Position numbers and translations under genes: made by a program. This document shows, in pieces, positions 60,496 to 64,000 of a stretch of 64,000 bases of DNA (positions within the stretch are counted from its first letter, which is position 1; every line of letters starts with the position of its first letter). The notes beneath the pieces were generated by a model. That model saw only the letters and a program-made list of their open reading frames with translations. It had not been told where the DNA came from and searched no databases. Source of the DNA: Oceanisphaera sp. IT1-181 (lineage in GTDB: Bacteria > Pseudomonadota > Gammaproteobacteria > Enterobacterales > Aeromonadaceae); contig NZ_CP136856.1 of the NCBI RefSeq assembly GCF_033807535.1, forward strand, positions 2,537,001 to 2,601,000, read 5' to 3'.

Positions 60496-61467
60496 TTACT
60501 TAATAATTAAAGGCATTGCTAAAATATAAACTATTTTTTTTAGAAACTTATAATCATTAAAAAACTTACTTGGATATTTAAATACAGCAGATGATAAAAT
60601 TGATAATGCATATCCCCTATACCTAAAAAGCTCTTCACGCCACTTCATCCTAACATCATTAGGCATGGAACATTCAAACTTGCGAAACTTCAATGACAAC
60701 GAGCATAATTCATTAATAAAGTGAATATCTGCTCTATCAATAGATACTTTTTTAGCCCAAGTCTTTATCGTATAATTACGCAACCAGTAAGCACTTTCAA
60801 GTCTTGTGACATAATTTTTAGAAGGAAATTTAGATGCTGAAGATGGATAATGAACATAGTAATAACTTGAATCAAGTTTTCCTACTTTTTTACAATTTTC
60901 AAAAATAAGTCTATTCGCTACTTCGTCAGAATTGGTTGAATTAAAGTTTATTTTTCTATAAGCCTCTAGCGCGCATTCTGTTTTATAAATTCCATTAGTA
61001 TATATTTCCCAAGATGGTATAGTTTTTGATATGACATCTTCGCCCTTCAATGGAAAATTAAATTTCACTTCAAATGTTTTACTCTCCTCCCCATCCAGAT
61101 AAACGAAGTTATACAAAAGAGCATCAATGTTATTATCAGACATAAATTTTATATATGCTTCTTCTGCAACATTGGCATCGACATAGTCATCTGCATCTAA
61201 GAATGTTACAAATTTAGAGTTCGAATTTTTTAGGCCTAATAACCTTGCCGCTGTAATCCCTTTATTTTCTTGACTTATTAATTTGGCCCTTGGTTCAATA
61301 TCGACAAACTTCTTAATTATTTCCTTGGTATTGTCTTCAGATCCATCATCAACGAAAATAATTTCTATATTTTTTAACGTTTGATTTTTGAGTGAATCGA
61401 AACATCGCGACATCAAACCACCAGAGTTAAAACAAGGTATAATAAATGTAAGTATTGCTTTGGACAT
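60496..61467 (-). CDS. Family-2 glycosyltransferase
   Basis: The 323-residue GT-A enzyme shows LTFIIPCFNSGGLMSRCFDSLKNQTLKNIEIIFVDDGSEDNT, then FVTFLDADDYVDANVAEEAY near residue 90 with the DxD metal site, and a C-terminal region of about 200 residues without clear membrane helices. It is strongly A+T-rich. It begins directly after the ABC transporter stop (no gap), so the two are cotranslated. The acceptor is unknown; the flanking PglK-like flippase suggests a lipid-linked oligosaccharide. Confidence 0.86.
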   Translation of the reverse strand: MSKAILTFIIPCFNSGGLMSRCFDSLKNQTLKNIEIIFVDDGSEDNTKEIIKKFVDIEPRAKLISQENKGITAARLLGLKNSNSKFVTFLDADDYVDANVAEEAYIKFMSDNNIDALLYNFVYLDGEESKTFEVKFNFPLKGEDVISKTIPSWEIYTNGIYKTECALEAYRKINFNSTNSDEVANRLIFENCKKVGKLDSSYYYVHYPSSASKFPSKNYVTRLESAYWLRNYTIKTWAKKVSIDRADIHFINELCSLSLKFRKFECSMPNDVRMKWREELFRYRGYALSILSSAVFKYPSKFFNDYKFLKKIVYILAMPLIIK

Positions 61468-63291
61468 TTAATTCTCCATTATACTTTTACTATCGAGTTC
61501 AAGCCCGGCCTTAAAAAAATCACTTCTGGAATAGAGTTCATCGAAACGACCTTTATCTGTCACTTGGCCTTTTTCCATCATGTATATAAGGTCACACTTT
61601 TCTACTGTTTTTATTCTATGAGCTATCATTATAATTGTTTTACTACCACTTAAATCATTAATTGCGTCCATCACAGCTCTTTCACTTATTGAATCTAGCG
61701 CGCTTGTAGCTTCATCGAATATTAATATACTAGGATCATGATATAATGCTCTCGCTATCCCAATTCTTTGTCGCTGACCACCGGAAAGTTGGACTCCTCT
61801 TTCGCCAACTCTAGTATTTAAACCATCTGGCAAATTATTTATAAACTCATCGGCATGAGCCAATAAAATCACATTATTTAACTTATCTTTATCTATTTCA
61901 TCAGGCTGACATCCGAATGCAATATTTTGTGCTATAGAACTATCTGAAAGATAAATTGATTGAGGAACGTAACCAATACTTGCCATCCATGCACTTTTAT
62001 TATTGTCATCAATTTTAACGCCATCCACAGTTAGGTGCCCTTTCTGAGGATCGATTAACTTTAGAATACAATCTACAAGAGTAGACTTCCCTGAACCTGA
62101 TGCACCAACAATACCAATAGCACTATTAACAGCAATGTCCATTGACACTCCACAAAGTGCAAAGTCTTTATCGTCACTATAAGAAAAGAAAATATCTTTC
62201 AAACTAATTTTTTCATGTGCAATAATTTTTTCTTTTTTAACAATAAAAAAATCATCAACCGAGTTGCTAACCGCTGCATTTTTTAAATCATTTTCTATTG
62301 ATAAAAATGAAGATGAATGTCCTTTAATATGGGATAATCCTGTATAAACCCCTTGAAAGGCAGGAAGTAACTTCAACCCCCCAAATGCCAGAACAGATAT
62401 TACAGGAAGAACCTCCTCTAAATTACCATCAGACGTTTTTATCATAATTAAAAGGGCAACTATAACAGACCCAAACGCAATCAACTCAACTAAATATCGC
62501 GGAAAGTTAGCCATAAAATTATTATCACTAACGGCTTTAGATAGCTCATCAGAACATCTAGAGAAATCATCGGAGTATTTTTTATTTAACCCTGATATAA
62601 TCACATCTTTTATCCCTCCAAAGCCCTCATTCATTAATCTAAACATCTTTGAATAAGCTTGGGAAAGACTAACACTGTTATCCTTTAACTTATCTTTTGC
62701 AAATCTAAAAATAACAACATACACAATAAAAAAAAGCAGTAAAAATGATAAGGAAACAATTGGCTTGTACATAAAAAATGACAAACTAAAAATAAAAATA
62801 AGAATAAATTTAGAATTAATCTCTAAGAGAGGCTGAATAATCCCATTATTAACTCTTAAGGCTTCCGTGGAAATATTTTTTATATAGTCAGAACTATTCC
62901 TATTGCTATGAAACAACCATGTCCCACTCATATAGTATCGGTACAATTTTTCAGATAAAGAAATTCCAACACTAGCAGATAATGAATATATCCTTCTGGC
63001 TACAAAGATAGAAAAAAACGAAGACAAAATTAATATTATTAGAACAATAGTTCCAGAGAAGAAAAGAAAACTATATTTATCCTCAAAGCCTAATGACGTA
63101 TAAATACCATTCAAAAAACTATTCTGGTAGATTGAGTTTACATTCCCAACCAGTGACATCAATGCGCCTACCGATGCTATACTAGCAAGTTCAATAAACG
63201 CTCCAAATATCATAAGTAACTGAAGCTTTATAACGTTTTTTCTATGCTGCCCATCTAATATAGACCAAATCCTTTTGAGCATCGAATTCAT
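61468..63291 (-). CDS. ABC transporter (permease-ATPase fusion), PglK/MsbA-like flippase
   Basis: The 607-residue half-transporter has six predicted helices in residues 20-310, with a long cytoplasmic helical region. A nucleotide-binding domain follows from LKDIFFSYSDDKDFALCGVSM: Walker A GASGSGKST near residue 395, Q-loop YVPQSIYLSD, signature LSGGQRQRIGIARAL near 502, Walker B ILIFDEATSALD near 522 and switch IAHR. It resembles C. jejuni PglK, which flips undecaprenyl-PP-linked oligosaccharides. AGGA precedes the ATG. It is highly A+T-rich and probably heads the transcript that continues leftward. Confidence 0.88.
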   Translation of the reverse strand: MNSMLKRIWSILDGQHRKNVIKLQLLMIFGAFIELASIASVGALMSLVGNVNSIYQNSFLNGIYTSLGFEDKYSFLFFSGTIVLIILILSSFFSIFVARRIYSLSASVGISLSEKLYRYYMSGTWLFHSNRNSSDYIKNISTEALRVNNGIIQPLLEINSKFILIFIFSLSFFMYKPIVSLSFLLLFFIVYVVIFRFAKDKLKDNSVSLSQAYSKMFRLMNEGFGGIKDVIISGLNKKYSDDFSRCSDELSKAVSDNNFMANFPRYLVELIAFGSVIVALLIMIKTSDGNLEEVLPVISVLAFGGLKLLPAFQGVYTGLSHIKGHSSSFLSIENDLKNAAVSNSVDDFFIVKKEKIIAHEKISLKDIFFSYSDDKDFALCGVSMDIAVNSAIGIVGASGSGKSTLVDCILKLIDPQKGHLTVDGVKIDDNNKSAWMASIGYVPQSIYLSDSSIAQNIAFGCQPDEIDKDKLNNVILLAHADEFINNLPDGLNTRVGERGVQLSGGQRQRIGIARALYHDPSILIFDEATSALDSISERAVMDAINDLSGSKTIIMIAHRIKTVEKCDLIYMMEKGQVTDKGRFDELYSRSDFFKAGLELDSKSIMEN

Positions 63292-63414
63292 TGAAAAATC
63301 CTTTAATAAGTTTTCTATTTGTCACTAAAATATATTTCAGCAGAAAAATTTAAAACTTACTTAACTTATTAAGTTCGTTAAGAAGATTAAATTTACGTTA
63401 ATCACAATATATAT
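63292..63414. other. A+T-rich gap upstream of the flippase gene
   Basis: This short A+T-rich stretch probably contains the flippase promoter. No specific box could be assigned with confidence. Confidence 0.3.
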
Positions 63415-63592
63415 TTATTTATTACATTTTGATATAACTTCATAAACGTCATCCAACACTAACCTTGGCCCCATAGGTAGACTTAATACTTGATCATGAA
63501 TAGCCTCAGTGATCGGGCAATTCTGATTATTCCAATCACCATAAACCTGCTGTTGATGTAGAGGTAATGGAAGACTTTGAGCATTAACGCCG
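63415..63592 (-). pseudogene. C-terminal fragment of a DegT-family aminotransferase
   Basis: The minus strand encodes LPLHQQQVYGDWNNQNCPITEAIHDQVLSLPMGPRLVLDDVYEVISKCN then stop. It is a DegT C-terminus nearly the same as that of the gene entering at 63840-64000. Its N-terminal side is replaced by an IS5 fragment. Confidence 0.75.
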
Positions 63593-63662
63593 TTTCATAG
63601 CGCTATCGCTGTATTAAAAGCTACGACCACGCCGACCATGATGTTCACCGCAGTAACACTGG
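63570..63662 (-). mobile_element. Internal fragment of the IS903-like IS5 element (copy 3)
   Basis: On the minus strand the sequence from cggccagtgttactgcggtg to cagcgatagcgctat aligns closely with 47650-47735 of copy 2 (QWYCGEHHGRRGR). It joins the aminotransferase fragment on one side and a glycosyltransferase fragment on the other. Confidence 0.7.
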
Positions 63663-63782
63663 CCGATGCATCATCATAATCAATACCTCAAATGGAAAAC
63701 TTGTTTCTTGTATCTGAAATCTATAAAGCGCATCTTCAATGAAACCTTCATGACTAAATGAAAGGCAATGTATATTAATCAT
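63663..63782 (-). pseudogene. N-terminal fragment of a family-2 glycosyltransferase
   Basis: The minus strand reads MINIHCLSFSHEGFIEDALYRFQIQETSFPFEVLI from an ATG at 63782, the GT-A N-terminus of a family-2 enzyme (normally followed by HDDAST). It is cut by the IS5 fragment. Confidence 0.7.
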
Positions 63783-63839
63783 AATTTCATTGGTATTATT
63801 CCACGCCGTTCATTAGCCGTAATTTTTCATACCATAAAC

Positions 63840-64000
63840 TTAAAATTTATTGATTAAATCCACGATTCTAATTACTTGCTCTTCAGTTATTGTCGGCCCC
63901 ATAGGCAGGCTTAGCACCTGGGCATGAATAGCTTCGGTAATGGGATAGTTTTTCTTGTTCCAATCTCTATAGGCCTGCTGATGATGAGGCGGCAGCGGGT
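63840..64000 (-). CDS. DegT-family aminotransferase, C-terminal end (continues past window)
   Basis: The window ends inside this minus-strand gene. The visible residues PLPPHHQQAYRDWNKKNYPITEAIHAQVLSLPMGPTITEEQVIRIVDLINKF then stop form a typical C-terminus of a nucleotide-sugar aminotransferase. It would be a second sugar aminotransferase in the locus. The reading frame is clean over the visible part. The product's substrate cannot be judged from this end. Confidence 0.75.
   Translation of the reverse strand, partial: PLPPHHQQAYRDWNKKNYPITEAIHAQVLSLPMGPTITEEQVIRIVDLINKF

Overview
The window is a Gram-negative gammaproteobacterial chromosome segment. The order rpsB-tsf-pyrH-frr-uppS-cdsA-dxr-rseP-bamA-skp-lpxD-fabZ-lpxA-lpxB-rnhB-dnaE-accA is the Vibrio/Aeromonas-type arrangement (E. 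coli has dxr before uppS). The gene set and the unusually dense intergenic repeats suggest a marine Aeromonadales-like genome (Oceanisphaera/Oceanimonas type). The genus is an inference from gene order and protein feel, not from any search.

Region 1 (1-15 kb) is ordinary accessory chromosome. It holds a hotdog thioesterase coupled to a MocR-type regulator, ccoG, a divergent LysR/DoxX pair, an azoreductase cut off after about 56 codons by a repeat, an RND efflux permease with its adaptor, xthA, tilS and a LoiP-like lipoprotein protease. About 1.36 kb of repeat-only DNA follows.

Region 2 (15.3-38 kb) is the essential envelope/translation block. It reads leftward from rpsB to accA, and map diverges from rpsB. 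It encodes lipid A synthesis (lpxD, fabZ, lpxA, lpxB), outer-membrane biogenesis (bamA, skp, rseP), isoprenoid, undecaprenyl and CDP-DAG synthesis (dxr, uppS, cdsA), translation (rpsB, tsf, frr, map), pyrH, dnaE, rnhB and accA. Unusually, REP/MITE arrays are wedged between skp and bamA, bamA and rseP, cdsA and uppS, frr and pyrH, and rpsB and map. Several genes use TTG or GTG starts.

Region 3 (38-64 kb) is a surface-glycan locus transcribed leftward. Its right-hand part encodes an ABC flippase resembling PglK, family-2 and family-4 glycosyltransferases, a DUF2334 deacetylase-like protein, asparagine synthase and a putative Wzy polymerase. Its left-hand part encodes a PglA-like glycosyltransferase and four genes that match the N,N'-diacetylbacillosamine pathway: initiating phosphoglycosyltransferase, PglD-like acetyltransferase, PglE-like aminotransferase and PglF/WbpM-like dehydratase. 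A membrane acyltransferase with a SGNH domain lies among them. The dehydratase carries a 105-residue C-terminal tail of 15 perfect-length heptads (x-x-x-x-E-R-R) that appears to have grown out of a 21-bp tandem DNA repeat.

The glycan locus is riddled with mobile DNA. It contains a complete 1571-bp IS66-family (ISBst12-like) element with an 8-bp target duplication, sitting inside an old IS630 remnant. A 174-bp MITE has the same ends and its own 8-bp duplication. There is a decayed IS66 transposase that is itself split by a second, 103-bp MITE, a damaged IS5/IS427-type element, and three fragments of an IS903-like IS5 element. The right edge holds truncated aminotransferase and glycosyltransferase fragments, evidence of repeated reshuffling. 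No tRNA, rRNA or CRISPR array was seen.
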